Assembly (NCBI GenBank): GCA_040954595.2
Contig: CM082579.2
Coordinates: 14,012,001-14,076,000 of the forward strand
Length of the DNA stretch: 64,000 bases
Origin: Balanoglossus misakiensis
Taxonomy: Eukaryota > Hemichordata
Reading direction: 5' to 3'
The notes under the pieces are model-generated. The model was not told where the DNA came from, ran no database searches, and saw only the letters and a program-made list of their open reading frames with translations. Made by a program: the position numbers and the translations under genes. Shown here piece after piece: positions 20,930-33,980 of this stretch. How positions within the stretch are numbered: the stretch's first letter is position 1; every line of letters starts with the position of its first letter.

Positions 20930-22439
20930 CATAATAAAAGCGAGTGTTGTCAGATTAGTGGGACTGTCATATCATGAACACAATACGGGAGGCGTGATAA
21001 GGGCATTATAAAGAGCGAGCGTGAAACTGACATGGAAACGATCGACAGTACGGTACAGCACAGTGGCTGTGGGTAGAGCGAGCATGTTGCTGTGCCGAAC
21101 ACATTTACCATGTTTGTTAAATACAAAACACACCGACTTGACCTGCGGCCGCAGCTGCAGCTTCCTAACGCGCCCTAATCCAAGCAGTTTACGATCTCGT
21201 GGATCGTGGTTGGACTGACAAAATGACCCAGAAAGAGAACCACATTAGGAAGTATTATAGGTCTGTTTCCTCAAAGTCCAATAAGTGCAAAACTTAACGC
21301 ACATCAAAATGTTGCCCAGACAACGGTAGTTAGCAGTTTGCTTGCTCGGTTTGAAATGCGCGGCTGTGGTAGAAAATTACCCCCTGTTCTTTGGGACGTG
21401 AGCCACCCCCCTGAGACAATGGTGCACTCACACTCGAGAACATAGGTTTGCTATTTGCATATACAAATGGAATATTCCTTCGAATGCGAGCATGTTCCAG
21501 TGCGTTCTAAAATAATAAAATATGCAGCTATAGCATGTATGCATATTCATTGGTGTGTCGTAATGCTAACTTTGGTCTGTGATTGGGTAACAAGTCCCAC
21601 TCTCCATAACAACAGGTGATCATTGACCCGTTTCCGGTGTGCGACGTCGGGTTTCAATCACTTTCCTTCTTACTGCCGCGGGATCAAGACGTCTTTTCGG
21701 TAGGCTCATAATCCAGTCATTGCTTTTAGTACCATAGCCTATATAGCTACGTTACCGTCGCTCGATTGTTTTGTCTGGTATTAGGTGATTTGCAGCTATC
21801 CGTTCAACACCTTGTAGTTGAACAGAAGTAGGTCTTATTCCAGAAAAAAATCCGAGCTACGGGCGTGCAGCTAGCCATGCCTCTCGGCCATTCTGTGTAT
21901 GGCTTCGCTGCTGACCCTGAGGTCATAATCGAGAAAGTCTAGTCATATTCATAGGGCTATACTCTGTGAGAATTTTATTGCTAGGCCTCTTGCCTAAGCG
22001 CACGTAGAGCCAGTGTTTGCATTTTTTTTAATTTTACGGTTTAAACGTGGTTGGTGTATTTTCGCTTTTCTGTTTGTTTTTTCGTAACATTTTACTGTTT
22101 ACATGTTGTTGGCGTATTTTCGTTTTTCTGGTGTGATTTCCACCTCACTGTTGGCATACTTAAACAATTATCCTAATTTTTATTGGGCAAACCGATAAAA
22201 CCAGAACCACCACAAGTAAAGAAAATTGTAATCTGTTTGGTGATAACCCTTTTAGCTTTGAAAGATAACCGATTTGATGTTTTAGTAAAACCAAATTTTT
22301 GACCAGGGTGACAAGCATTTTTTTTCCAAGAGTCGTGTTGCTTTGAAGCATACATTTGGATATATGGTCCCATTTGATGAAAACCTGGTTGATGAAAAAT
22401 GTGCATATTTATAATTTTGTAGAATTTTTTGTCTTTTTT

Positions 22440-22850
22440 GGTCAAAAATTGTTTTATCTAAAACTGCTTGTCAGATTGCTTTCAAATTTTGCAGGGTTGT
22501 TCCTTGGGAATAATTAAGTGAGATGTTTTAGAAAAATACTTGAAATTTGCATATTTGCGTTTTGTGTGTGATAGTTTTGGAATTTTTCATTAAAAATTAT
22601 TTTCTTTCAAACTGATTGTCAGATTGCCTTGAGCTTTGGTAGGCATGTTCCCTGAAGCGATTGACGTAAGATATTGTACAATTTTGGTGAAAATACTGAT
22701 TTTTCTGAAACTGCATATGGGATTGCTTTGAAATTTGATAGGATTATTGCAATGGGTAACCCAAGTTTTGTCTGATTGTGTTGATTTCCCTATACTGAGA
22801 CTCGCCAAGTACACTATATGTTTATATTACTAGAGAGTTCAGAATCCAAT
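22440..22850 (+). repeat. Eroded tandem repeat, ~120-bp unit, block 2
   Basis: ACTGCTTGTCAGATTGCTTT, ACTGATTGTCAGATTGCCTT and ACTGCATATGGGATTGCTTT occur at about 22453, 22609 and 22710, each followed by GAAATTT/GAGCTTT and GGNNTGTTCC-like sequence. It is the same unit as 18950-19560. Confidence 0.5.
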
Positions 22851-22988
22851 ATGGCCCCCATACGAACTGGGACATACTGTGTAATCAGATTATTTTCTAA
22901 ACTTGTCATATTTTAATTTCTCGATCTCACAAATAAAAATGAAATGCCAAAAACTGAGTAACTTTCGTTTCTTCCCGCTTGGTGTCCA

Positions 22989-23294
22989 TTAAAGTCTTTT
23001 TCCTCCCACTGGGAAAGTGGCTAGAGTCAATATGTGCATAATGGCAGCATTATATGGCACTGAATAAATGGCAGGGGTGTTTACATCTCCTAATTTGTTT
23101 TCACTTAAACCATTATAAATATCTAACAGTATATGATCATATTGTGTATGCAACTCGGAGATGTGTTTCACTTCAGGGTTGGAAGTTTGTTTAGTCAAGT
23201 CTGGGAAGTGACATGTCTTCAAAGTGACTGATGTTATCTGCTTAGAGCTGAATGCCCATTGGTGTTCTTTCCTAGGAATACATTTTCTTTGCAT
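22989..23294 (-). CDS. Hypothetical open frame, 101 codons
   Basis: This ATG-initiated frame ends in KRL-stop. It is among the longest non-repeat frames in the window with ordinary amino-acid composition (segments TCHFPDLTKQTSNPEVKHI and YDHILLDIYNGLSENKLG). I recognise no domain, and there is no clear promoter or splice signal. It may be chance or a decayed exon. Confidence 0.2.
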   Translation of the reverse strand: MQRKCIPRKEHQWAFSSKQITSVTLKTCHFPDLTKQTSNPEVKHISELHTQYDHILLDIYNGLSENKLGDVNTPAIYSVPYNAAIMHILTLATFPVGGKRL

Positions 23295-23556
23295 TTCATA
23301 GACCTGTGTATAATTATAATTTCAGTTATATATTCTAATTTGCGTTTAGGTAGAGTATGCATGGAATTAAAATAATTATTCTGTAATTACCCAACAAAAA
23401 TGTTTGTCTTACAATTGTCTAGCAAGTGGATATTTTGATTGTTAATTTGCACAGGCAACATTATGGAAGTAGCATAAAGAGTATTCAATAATATAGCAGA
23501 CCTTCTAGCCAGAAAGAAGAGCTTAGAAGATTTATCAGCTCATAATATTCCTTTAA

Positions 23557-24370
23557 GGCTGCATTCACAAACACCTCTGGAGGGGGGGGGGACGGGAGAA
23601 TTCAATTTTTTTTACCGCTAATTTTCACATGCCCCCCTTCCGAACTGCCAATATTTTCAAATCCCCCCCTTCCGAACTGCCAAAATTTTGAAATCCCCCC
23701 CCCCCCATTTTCTTTCACAGAGCAAAACACATCACCTATCTATCTTGTAAAAAGATAAACAGCGCTCCCATGAAAAGAATTTGAAGCTGATGTTTCCCCT
23801 CATCAGTGGGTATTAAAACTGAACATTGTTTTTATTTTTTAAGTACATATATTTGTATTCTGTGTTGGGAGACATTGTAAACCGAGAATTGAAGGGGGTG
23901 GGTTTGGGAGGGGGTGTCCCCCTCCCACGTAAGAAAATTTTCTAAAATACAGAGCTCAAAGTTGCATTTTAATGAACCCGGCAAAAGCAAATTAACTCAA
24001 CTACCGGTATGTTGGGGAGGACAAATTTAACCGTCGCCACTCAAAGTTATCATGGGGTGGGGCAAGTCCCCTGATCTGGGACACTAGATAAACCAGTCAA
24101 TGATTGAAAGGTGTTGATGAATGGAGGGGGTGGGTGTGGGAGGGAGTGTCCCCCTCCCATATTAGAAAATTTTGTAAAATAAAGGGCGCGAAACTGCATT
24201 TTTGTGGACTCAAAATAAATATTTAGTCGTTAAAGTTTTCAAGTCCCCCCCTCTCAGTCCCTAAATTATTTCAAATCCCCCCCCTTACATACCCTCAATT
24301 TTTTCAAATCCCCCCCCCCCCCCTCAATTCTCCTGCCCCCCCCCCTCCAGAGGTGTTTGTGAATGCAGCC
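23557..24370. mobile_element. PIF/Harbinger-like MITE
   Basis: The ends are inverted repeats GGCTGCATTCACAAACACCT, continuing CTGGAGGGGGGGG, with 3-bp TAA direct repeats on both sides (23554-23556 and 24371-24373). A TAA/TTA target duplication with GG-starting termini is characteristic of PIF/Harbinger. Inside are C7-C13 tracts, a repeated CCTTCCGAACTGCCAA segment (23638, 23669) and a ~90 bp direct repeat (about 23895 and 24124) containing GGTGTCCCCCTCCC. No transposase is encoded. Confidence 0.7.
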
Positions 24371-24373
24371 TAA

Positions 24374-25458
24374 CCAATGAACTTTATATGAACTTGCACA
24401 CCTGCCTTCAAGATACAGGGATTAATGTTCAGGAAACCTTACCAGCTCTAGTACATTTATTTCAGCCAGAAATTGAATTACCAGATAAAAAAATCAGTAA
24501 TTTTACAAAGATACAGTCATAAAATAAATGGAGAAAGCCAGCAAGGAAGGCATAAAAGTGGAATACATGAAAGACACAGTTAGCTTAAACTACATGTGTA
24601 TGCAGTAAAAACTGTATGGTGCAAGGACGTTCATTTTTATGATTTATAGCCAGCCAGTCTTTCCATGCATATCATACCAAAATTAATATGAAAATTGTGT
24701 AAATGTTAATAGACTACAAGGAAAGTACAAATACATGTAGAAATTACACTATCCAACTTTCTCCACTTTTGATATCTGCTCAACACAGGCAAGCAAAAGG
24801 GCCGATCTGAGAGTTTGACTTGAATGATGGCAATTTTTGCTGTCCAGAAGTAACTGTATAAAATATTTTTTGGTAGTAGTATTATTGCTCAAAATACACA
24901 AGAATTTAAATATCTCCGCTCGCTACAGTGATTGAACTGATTTTCAGCAAATTGCAGTGTATAAATAAACATTGCCATCTAATGAAATATCAATCCAATA
25001 TGGCCGCCCATTTGCAATGGTAAAATGCTAGGTTTTTCCTTTTTTGAGCGCCTGGGAATTTAAATTATAATCCAGATATCAAACACTTAAGTCACTATCT
25101 GTATCTGCACATATATTGTAATATATTCTGAAAATTTCGTTACAATTAGATCAACTATGATTGAGACACGGAACATCAAACATTGCAAAATTTCATATTT
25201 CCCATGGTGCCATGCAAAAAATAGAGAGATTTTCTTTACAAGTTTAGATGATCTCCTGTAAAACTGAAAGAAGTATTCTTCTGTGAATCGTGCATAATTT
25301 TTTGAAAAATGTTGAAGGTACTTGAGAATATCAGTATTTTTTGATGCTTTTGTACCTTGAAAACTGGTGAACCGATTTTGATAATTTTCTTTATTATAAC
25401 CTACAAAGACCTATAAACATTTTTTATCAGTAAAATAAACAGCCTTATATAATTTTAC
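24374..25458. other. Non-coding AT-rich stretch
   Basis: No gene seen. Motifs such as CCAATATGGCCGCCC (about 24994) and ACTGGTGAACCGATTTTGAT (about 25364) look like degraded relatives of the repeat family that dominates downstream. Confidence 0.4.
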
Positions 25459-25460
25459 TG

Positions 25461-26016
25461 GTCCAGCTGTTACAGAGACCACTGGCTATTTTATTATAAA
25501 CTGGTGGTAGGTCAGTGAATGCCTCTGTCTGATTGGACTAATTAGCTTGTCATACTCGCATGTATTTTACAGACAGTTTTTGGACAAAAATCAGTTGTGG
25601 TCCAGCTGTTACAGAGACCACCGGCTATTTTATTATAAACTGGTGGTAGGTCAGTGAATGCCTCTGTCTGATAGGACTAATTAGCTTGTCATACTCGCAT
25701 GTATTTTACAGACAATTTTTGGACAAAAATCAGTTGTGGTCCAGCTGTTACAGAGACCACCGACTATTTTATTATAAACTGGTGGTAGGTCAGTGAATGC
25801 CCTTGTCTGATAGGACTAATTAGCTTGTCATACTCGCATGAATTTTACAGACAGTTTTTGGACAAAAATCAGCTGTGGTCCAGCTGTTACAGAGACCACC
25901 GGTTATTTTATTATAAACTGGTGGTAGGTCAGTGAATGCCTCTGTCTGATTGGACTAATTAGCTTGTCATACTCGTATGTATTTTACAGACAGTTTTTGG
26001 ACAAAAATCTGTTTTT
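25461..26016 (+). repeat. Tandem array of a 139-bp unit, four copies
   Basis: GTCCAGCTGTTACAGAGACC starts copies at 25461, 25600, 25739 and 25878, exactly 139 bp apart, with only a few differences per copy. The unit contains a self-complementary pair GACCACCGGC..ACTGGTGGTAGGTC. There is no coding potential across the copies. Confidence 0.9.
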
Positions 26017-26220
26017 TTAGTGCTGCTTGTAGGATTGCAGTGACACATAACACTTGATTGGGCATAGTGAATTTTTTTATGTTTCCATAGTATTTGAATA
26101 TTTTTGCCATATATGCTTGCCAATGTCGCCCGTGATTTTAATTCTGGCGAATACCTAAAATCTGTGTAATCTCCAAATGGCACAACAGTATCCTATATGC
26201 TATGTTTTAAGAAGTTAATT

Positions 26221-27120
26221 ATACATAGATATGCATCTTGTTAAAATGCACAACAGTCACGATTTTGTTCACACGAGTTTGATTGCTGCCAGGACATAAC
26301 CCAAATATTTTGATAATTTTGGCAATGACCTTTGAACTACTATCCCATGCCTTGGCATGTACAGCAGATACAGCCTTCAAATTTGGAGGACTGGAACACC
26401 TAATGAAGTACATGTATTAACTTTAACACAATAATTATGTACATAAGCTCTTTAAAGTTACCCAATAGATCTTAGAAGTCTGGTTTTTGCTGGACACTGA
26501 TTAGTTTGATATCAAAATTTGTTGGCCCAACTTTGCGTGAACTCTGGCTTACTTACCATTTCTCAGCACCCATAACAAATACAGCCTTTGCTTTCTGTTG
26601 GAACCATGCTAACCACTTTGGCTCCTCCAATGCTGCTTATAGTTGGGTCTTCTTCATGGCAGCCATATTTGATTTTTGGATAACCTTTAAAAGTTGACAT
26701 TTTTTTCAAAAATTACAAGGCCAATCAAGTTCTAATTTACAGTCCGTTCCAATTTTTTTCAATAATATTGTTAGTGGTCATGCGAATTTGGATTCATTAT
26801 GGATTTTTGAAAAATCTCATGAAAAATTTCCAAAGTCTTTTTTTAATCAAGCTTTCAAGTGAATTGTGATTGCTTTAACCTTATTCGAGCCAAATTGTAT
26901 TTTCTGAACACCGATGAAAAACAAAGATTTCCTATTTCTAGCCTACTCATTGATAGCACACAAATTAATTTTATTGATACGAGTCACCATATGACTAGAA
27001 TACGTTACATTTTTGGCAACTTTCACATGTTCTTTGATCCAGTTGTTTTTCAGAATTTGATTAAACAATTTATTGGCCACTCTCACATGTCCTTTGATCC
27101 AGTAATTCTAGAACTTAATT
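26221..27120 (+). repeat. Dispersed ~0.9-kb repeat body, copy 1
   Basis: It begins with one monomer of the 116-bp satellite sequence (TTGTTAAAATGCACAACAGTC...), then a body with CAGCAGATACAGCCTTCAAA, GGAACCATGCTAACCAC, CAATGCTGCTTATAG and ATGGCAGCCATATT, and is followed directly by copy 2 starting at 27121. Short frames within are incidental. Confidence 0.8.
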
Positions 27121-27960
27121 TTATGTGGATATGCCTCTTGTTAAAAAGCACAACAGTCATGATTTTGTTCACATGAGAACTATTGCTGCCAGGACATAAC
27201 CCAACTATTTTTATAATTCTGGCAATGATCTACTTTCCCATAACTTGCCATGCACAGCAGATACAGCTTTCAAATTTAGGGGACTGGAACATCTAATGAA
27301 GTATTAATCTTTAACACAATACTTATGTACGTATCCTATTTAAAGTTAACCAATAGAGCTTAGAACTTTGGTTCTTGTTGAACACTGATCAGTTTGATAT
27401 CAGATTTTGTTGGCACAATTTTGCGTGACCTCTGGCTTACTTACCATTTCTAGCCATCCAAAAAAGATACAGAGCTTGCTTTCTGTTGGAACCATGTTAA
27501 CTGCTTTGGCACCTGTAATGCTGCATGTTCCTTTAATTGTCTTCTTCATGGTGGCTATATTGAATTTTCTGATAACCTCTAAAAGTTGACATTTTTTTCA
27601 AAACTACAGGGCCAATCAAGTTCTAATTTACTGTCCCTTCCAATTTTTTTCAATAATATTGTTAGTGGTCATGCGAATTTGGATTCATTATGGATTTTTG
27701 AAAAATGTCATGAAAAATTTCCAAAGTCTTTTTTTAATCAAGCTTTCAAGTGTATTGTGATTGCTTTAACCTTATTCGAGCCAAATTGGATTTTCTGAAC
27801 TCTGATTAAAAACGAAGATTTCCTATCAATTTCTAGCCTACTCATTGAAAGCACGCAAATTCATTTTATTGATATGAGTCACCATATGAATAGAATACTT
27901 TACATTTTTTGGCAAATTTCACATGTCCTTTGATTCAGATTTGTTAGAACTGAATTGTAC
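27121..27960 (+). repeat. Dispersed ~0.9-kb repeat body, copy 2
   Basis: Same organisation as copy 1, with diverged but collinear sequence: satellite monomer first, then the body. Its end abuts the first monomer of the long 116-bp array at 27961. Confidence 0.8.
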
Positions 27961-30900
27961 TTGGATATGTCTCTTGTTAAAAAGCACAACAGTCATGATT
28001 GTGTTCACTTGAGTTTTGTCGCTGCCAGGACATAACCGAAATATTTTGATAATTTTGGCAATGACCCTTGATCTACTTGGATATGTCTCATGTTAAAAAG
28101 CACAACAGTCTTGATTTTGTTCACACGAGTTTTATCGCTGCCAGGACATAACCAAAATATTTTGATAATTTTGGCAATGACCCTTGATCTACTTGGATAT
28201 GTCTCTTGTTAAAAAGCACAACAGTCTTGATTTTGTTCACATGAGTTTTATCGCTGCCAGGACATAACAAAAATATTTTGATAATTTTGGCAATGACTCT
28301 TGATCTACTTGGATATGTCTCTTGTTAAAAAGCACAACAGTCTTGATTTTGTTCACATGAGTTTTATCACTGCCAGGACATAACCCAAATATATTGATAA
28401 TTTTGGCAATGACCCTTGATCTACTTGGATATGTCTCTTGTTAAAATACACAACAGTCTTGATTTTGTTCACATGAGTTTTATCGCTGCCAGGACATAAC
28501 CCAAATATTTTGATAATTTTGGCAATGACCCTTGATCTACTTGGATATGTCTCTTGTTAAAAAGCACAACCCAAATATTTTGATAATTTTGGCAATGACC
28601 CTTGATCTACTTGGATATGTCTCTTGTTAAAAAGCACAACAGTCATGATTGTGTTCACACGAGTTTTATTGCTGCCAGGACCTAACCCAAATATTTTGTT
28701 AAGTTTGGCAATGACCCTTGATCTTCTTGGATATGTCTCTTGTTAAAAAGCACAACTGTCATGATTTTGTTCACATGAGTTTTATTGCTGCCAGGACATA
28801 ACCCAAATATTTTGATAATTTTGGCAATGACCCTTGATCTACTTGGATATGTCTCTTGTTAAAAAGCACAACAGTCAGGATTTTGTTCACATGAGTTTTA
28901 TCACTGCCAGGACATAACCCAAATATATTGATAATTTTGGCAATGACCCTTGATCTACTTGGATATGTCTCTTGTTAAAATACACAACAGTCTTGATTTT
29001 GTTCACATGAGTTTTATCGCTGCCAGGACATAACCCAAATATTTTGATAATTTTGGCAATGACCCTTGATCTACTTGGATATGTCTCTTGTTAAAAAGCA
29101 CAACAGTCATGATTGTGTTCACACAAGTTTTATTGCTGCCAGGACATAACCCAAATATTTTGATAATTTTGGCAATGACCCTTGATCTACTTGGATATGT
29201 CTCTTGTTAAAAAGCACAACAGTCAGGATTTTGTTCACATGAGTTTTATTGCTTCCAGGACATAACCAAAATATTTTGATAATTTTGGCAATGACTCTTG
29301 ATCTACTTTGATATGTCTCTTGTTAAAAAGCACAACAGTCATGATTTTGTTTACGTGACTACTATTGCTGCCAGGACTTAACCCAAATATTTTGATAATT
29401 TTGGCAATGACCCTTGATCTACTTAGATACGTCTCTTGATAAAAAGCACAACAGTCATGATTGTGTTCACACGAGTTTTATTGCTGCCAGGACATAACCC
29501 AAATATTTTTATAATTTTGGCCATGACCCTTGATCTACTTGGATATGTCTCTTGATAAAAAGCACAACAGTCATGATTGTGTTCACATGAGTTTTATTGC
29601 TGCCAGGACATAACCCAAATATTTTGATAATTTTGGTAATGACCCTTGATCTTCTTGGATATGTCTCTTGTTAAAAAGCACAACAGTCATGATTGTGTTC
29701 ACACGAGTTTTATTGCTGCCAGGACATAACCCAAATATTTTGATAATTTTGGCAATGACCCTTGATCTACTTGGATATGTCTCTTGTTAAAAAGCACAAC
29801 AGTCAGGATTTTGTTCACATGAGTTTTATCACTGCCAGGACATAACCCAAATATATTGATAATTTTGGCAATGACCCTTGATCTACTTGGATATGTCTCT
29901 TGTTAAAAAGCACAACAGTCAGGATTTTGTTCGCATGAGTACTATTGCTGGCAGGACATAACCAAACTATTTTGATAATTTTGGCAATAACTCTTCATCT
30001 ACTTGGATATGTCTCTTGTTAAAATGCACAACATACATGATTTTGTTCACATGAATTCTATTGCTGTCAGGACATAACCCGAATATTTTGATAATTATGG
30101 CAATGACCCTTGAACTACTTGGATATGTCTCTTGATAAACAGCCCAACAGTCATGATTGTGTTCACACGAGTTTTATTGCTGCCAGGACATAACCCAAAT
30201 ATTTTTATAATTTTGGCCATGACTCTTGATCTACTTGGATATGTCTCTTGTTAAAAAGCACAACAGTCAGGATTTTGTTCACATGAGTTTTATCACTGCC
30301 AGGACATAACCCAAATATATTGATAATTTTGGCAATGACCCTTGATCTACTTGGATATGTCTCTTGTTATAATACACAACAGTCTTGATTTTGTTCACAT
30401 GAGTACTATTGCTGGCAGGACATAACCAAACTATTTTGATAATTTTGGCAATGACCCTTGAACTACTTGGATATGTCTCTTGATAAACAGCCCAACAGTC
30501 ATGATTGTGTTCACACGAGTTTTATTGCTGCCAGGACATAACCCAAATATTTTTATAATTTTGGCCATGACCCTTGATCTACTTGGATATGTCTCTTGTT
30601 AAAATGCACAACATACATGATTTTATTCACATGAATTCTATTGCTGTCAGGACATAACCCAAATATTTTGATAATTATGGCAATGACCCTTGAACTACTT
30701 GGATATGTCTCTTGATAAACAGCCCAACAGTCATGATTGTGTTCACACGAGTTTTATTGCTGCCAGGACATAACCCAAATATTTTGATCATTTTGGCAAT
30801 GACCCTTGATCGACTTGGATATGTCTCTTGTTAAAAAGCACAACAGTCATGATTTTGTTTACGTGACTACTATTGCTGCCAGGACTTAACCCAAATGTTT

Positions 30901-31424
30901 TGATAATTTTGGTAATGACCCTTGATCTACTTGGATATGTCTCTTGATAAAAAGCACAACAGTCATGATTGTGTTCACACGAGTTTTATTGCTGCCAGGA
31001 CATAACCCAAATATTTTGATAATTTTGGCCATGACCCTTGATCTACTTGGATATGTCTCTTGTTAAAAAGCACAACAGTCATGATTTTGTTTACGTGACT
31101 ACTATTGCTGCCAGGACTTAACCCAAATATTTTGATAATTTTGGCAATGACCCTTGATCTACTTGGATATGTCTCTTGATAAAAAGCACAACAGTCATGA
31201 TTGTGTTCACATGAGTTTTATTGCTGCCAGGACATAACCCAAATATTTTGATAATTTTGGTAATGACCCTTGATCTTCTTGGATATGTCTCTTGTTAAAA
31301 AGCACATCAGTCATGATTTTGTTAACATGAATTTTATTGCTGCCAGGACATATACCAAATATTTTGATAATTTTGGCAATGACTCTTGATCTACTTGGAT
31401 ATGTCTCTTGTTAAAAAGCACAAC

Positions 31425-33980
31425 AGTCATTATTTTGTTCACATGAGTTTTATTGCTGACATGACATAACCCAAATATTTTGATAATTATGGCAATGACC
31501 CTTGAACTACTTGGATATGTCTCTTGTTAAAAAGCACAACAGACATTATTTTGTTTACGTGACTACTATTGCTGCCAGGACATAACCCAAATATTTTGAT
31601 AATTTTGGCAATGACCCTTGATCTACTTGGATATGTCTCTTGTTAAAAAGCACAACAGTCATGATTGTGTTCACACAAGTTTTATTGCTGCCAGGACATA
31701 ACCCAAATATTTTTTATAATTTTGGCCATGACCCTTGATCTACTTGGATATGTCTCTTGTTAAAAAGCACAACAGTCATGATTTTGTTTACGTGACTACT
31801 ATTGCTTCCAGGACTTAACCCAAATATTTTGATAATCTTGGCAATGACCCTTGATCTACTTGGATATGTCTCTTGATAAAAAGCACAACAGTCATGATTG
31901 TGTTCACACGAGTTTTATTGATGCCAGGACATAACCCAAATATTTTGATAATTTTGGCCATGACCCTTGATCTACTTGGATATGTCTCTTGTTAAAAAGC
32001 ACAACAGTCATGATTTTGTTTACGTGACTACTATTGCTGCCAGGACTTAACCCAAATATTTTGATAATTTTGGCAATGACCCTTGATCTACTTGGATATG
32101 TCTCTTGATAAAAAGCACAACAGTCATGATTGTGCTCACATGAGTTTTATTCCTGCCAGGACATATACCAAATATTTTGATAATTTTGGCAATGACTCTT
32201 GATCTACTTGGATATGTCTCTTGTTAAAAAGCACAACAGTCATTATTTTGTTCACATGAGTTTTATTGCTGCCAGGACGTAACCCAAATATTTTGATAAT
32301 TATGGCAATGACCCTTGATCTTCTTGGATATGTCTCTTGTTAAAGAGCACAACAGTCATGATTGTGTTCACACGAGTTTTATTGCTGTCAGGACATAACC
32401 CAAATATTTTGATAATTTTGGCAATGACCCTTGATCTACTTGGATATGTCTCTTGTTAAAAAGCACATCAGTCATGATTTTGTTAACATGAGTTTTATTG
32501 CTGCCAGGACATACACCAAATATTTTGATAATTTTGGCAATGACTCTTGATCTACTTGGATATGTCTCTTGTTAAAAAGCACAACAGTCATTATTTTGTT
32601 CACATGAGTTTTATTGCTGCCAGGACATAACCTAAATATTTTGATAATTATGGCAATGACCCTTGAACTACTTGGATATGTCTCTTGATAAAAAGCCCAA
32701 CAGTCATTATTTTGTTCACATGAGTTTTATTGCTGACATGACATAACCCAAATATTTTGATAATTATGGCAATGACCCTTGAACTACTTGGATATGTCTC
32801 TTGTTAAAAAGCACAACAGACATTATTTTGTTTACGTGACTACTATTGCTGCCAGGACATAACCCAAATATTTTGATAATTTTGGCAATGACCCTTGATC
32901 TACTTGGATATGTCTCTTGTTAAAAAGCACAACAGTCATGATTGTGTTCACACAAGTTTTATTGCTGCCAGGACATAACCCAAATATTTTTTATAATTTT
33001 GGCCATGACCCTTGATCTACTTGGATATGTCTCTTGTTAAAAAGCACAACAGTCATGATTTTGTTTACGTGACTACTATTGCTTCCAGGACTTAACCCAA
33101 ATATTTTGATAATCTTGGCAATGACCCTTGATCTACTTGGATATGTCTCTTGATAAAAAGCACAACAGTCATGATTGTGTTCACACGAGTTTTATTGATG
33201 CCAGGACATAACCCAAATATTTTGATAATTTTGGCCATGACCCTTGATCTACTTGGATATGTCTCTTGTTAAAAAGCACAACAGTCATGATTTTGTTTAC
33301 GTGACTACTATTGCTGCCAGGACTTAACCCAAATATTTTGATAATTTTGGCAATGACCCTTGATCTACTTGGATATGTCTCTTGATAAAAAGCACAACAG
33401 TCATGATTGTGCTCACATGAGTTTTATTCCTGCCAGGACATATACCAAATATTTTGATAATTTTGGCAATGACTCTTGATCTACTTGGATATGTCTCTTG
33501 TTAAAAAGCACAACAGTCATTATTTTGTTCACATGAGTTTTATTGCTGCCAGGACGTAACCCAAATATTTTGATAATTATGGCAATGACCCTTGATCTTC
33601 TTGGATATGTCTCTTGTTAAAGAGCACAACAGTCATGATTGTGTTCACACGAGTTTTATTGCTGTCAGGACATAACCCAAATATTTTGATAATTTTGGCA
33701 ATGACCCTTGATCTACTTGGATATGTCTCTTGTTAAAAAGCACATCAGTCATGATTTTGTTAACATGAGTTTTATTGCTGCCAGGACATACACCAAATAT
33801 TTTGATAATTTTGGCAATGACTCTTGATCTACTTGGATATGTCTCTTGTTAAAAAGCACAACAGTCATTATTTTGTTCACATGAGTTTTATTGCTGCCAG
33901 GACATAACCTAAATATTTTGATAATTATGGCAATGACCCTTGAACTACTTGGATATGTCTCTTGATAAAAAGCCCAACAG
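31425..33980 (+). repeat. Higher-order repeat, two ~1277-bp units of 11 monomers
   Basis: Diagnostic variants recur in the same order 1277 bp apart: TTGCTGACATGACATAAC (31454, 32731), ACAGACATTATTTTG, ATTGCTTCCAGGACTTAAC, GTGCTCACATGAG with TTCCTGCC, and GGACGTAACCC. The two units are almost identical, which implies a recent duplication of an 11-mer block. Confidence 0.8.

Larger units (their letters stand above)
19620..22000. other. CpG-richer region with short palindromes, no confirmed gene
   Basis: CpG dinucleotides are visibly denser than in the surrounding AT-rich DNA (for example 19660-19780, 20440-20900, 21000-21230, 21600-21760). It could be an unmethylated promoter/first-exon region, but I see no exon with good splice sites. 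A C9-A9 junction occurs at 20571-20590. Confidence 0.35.
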
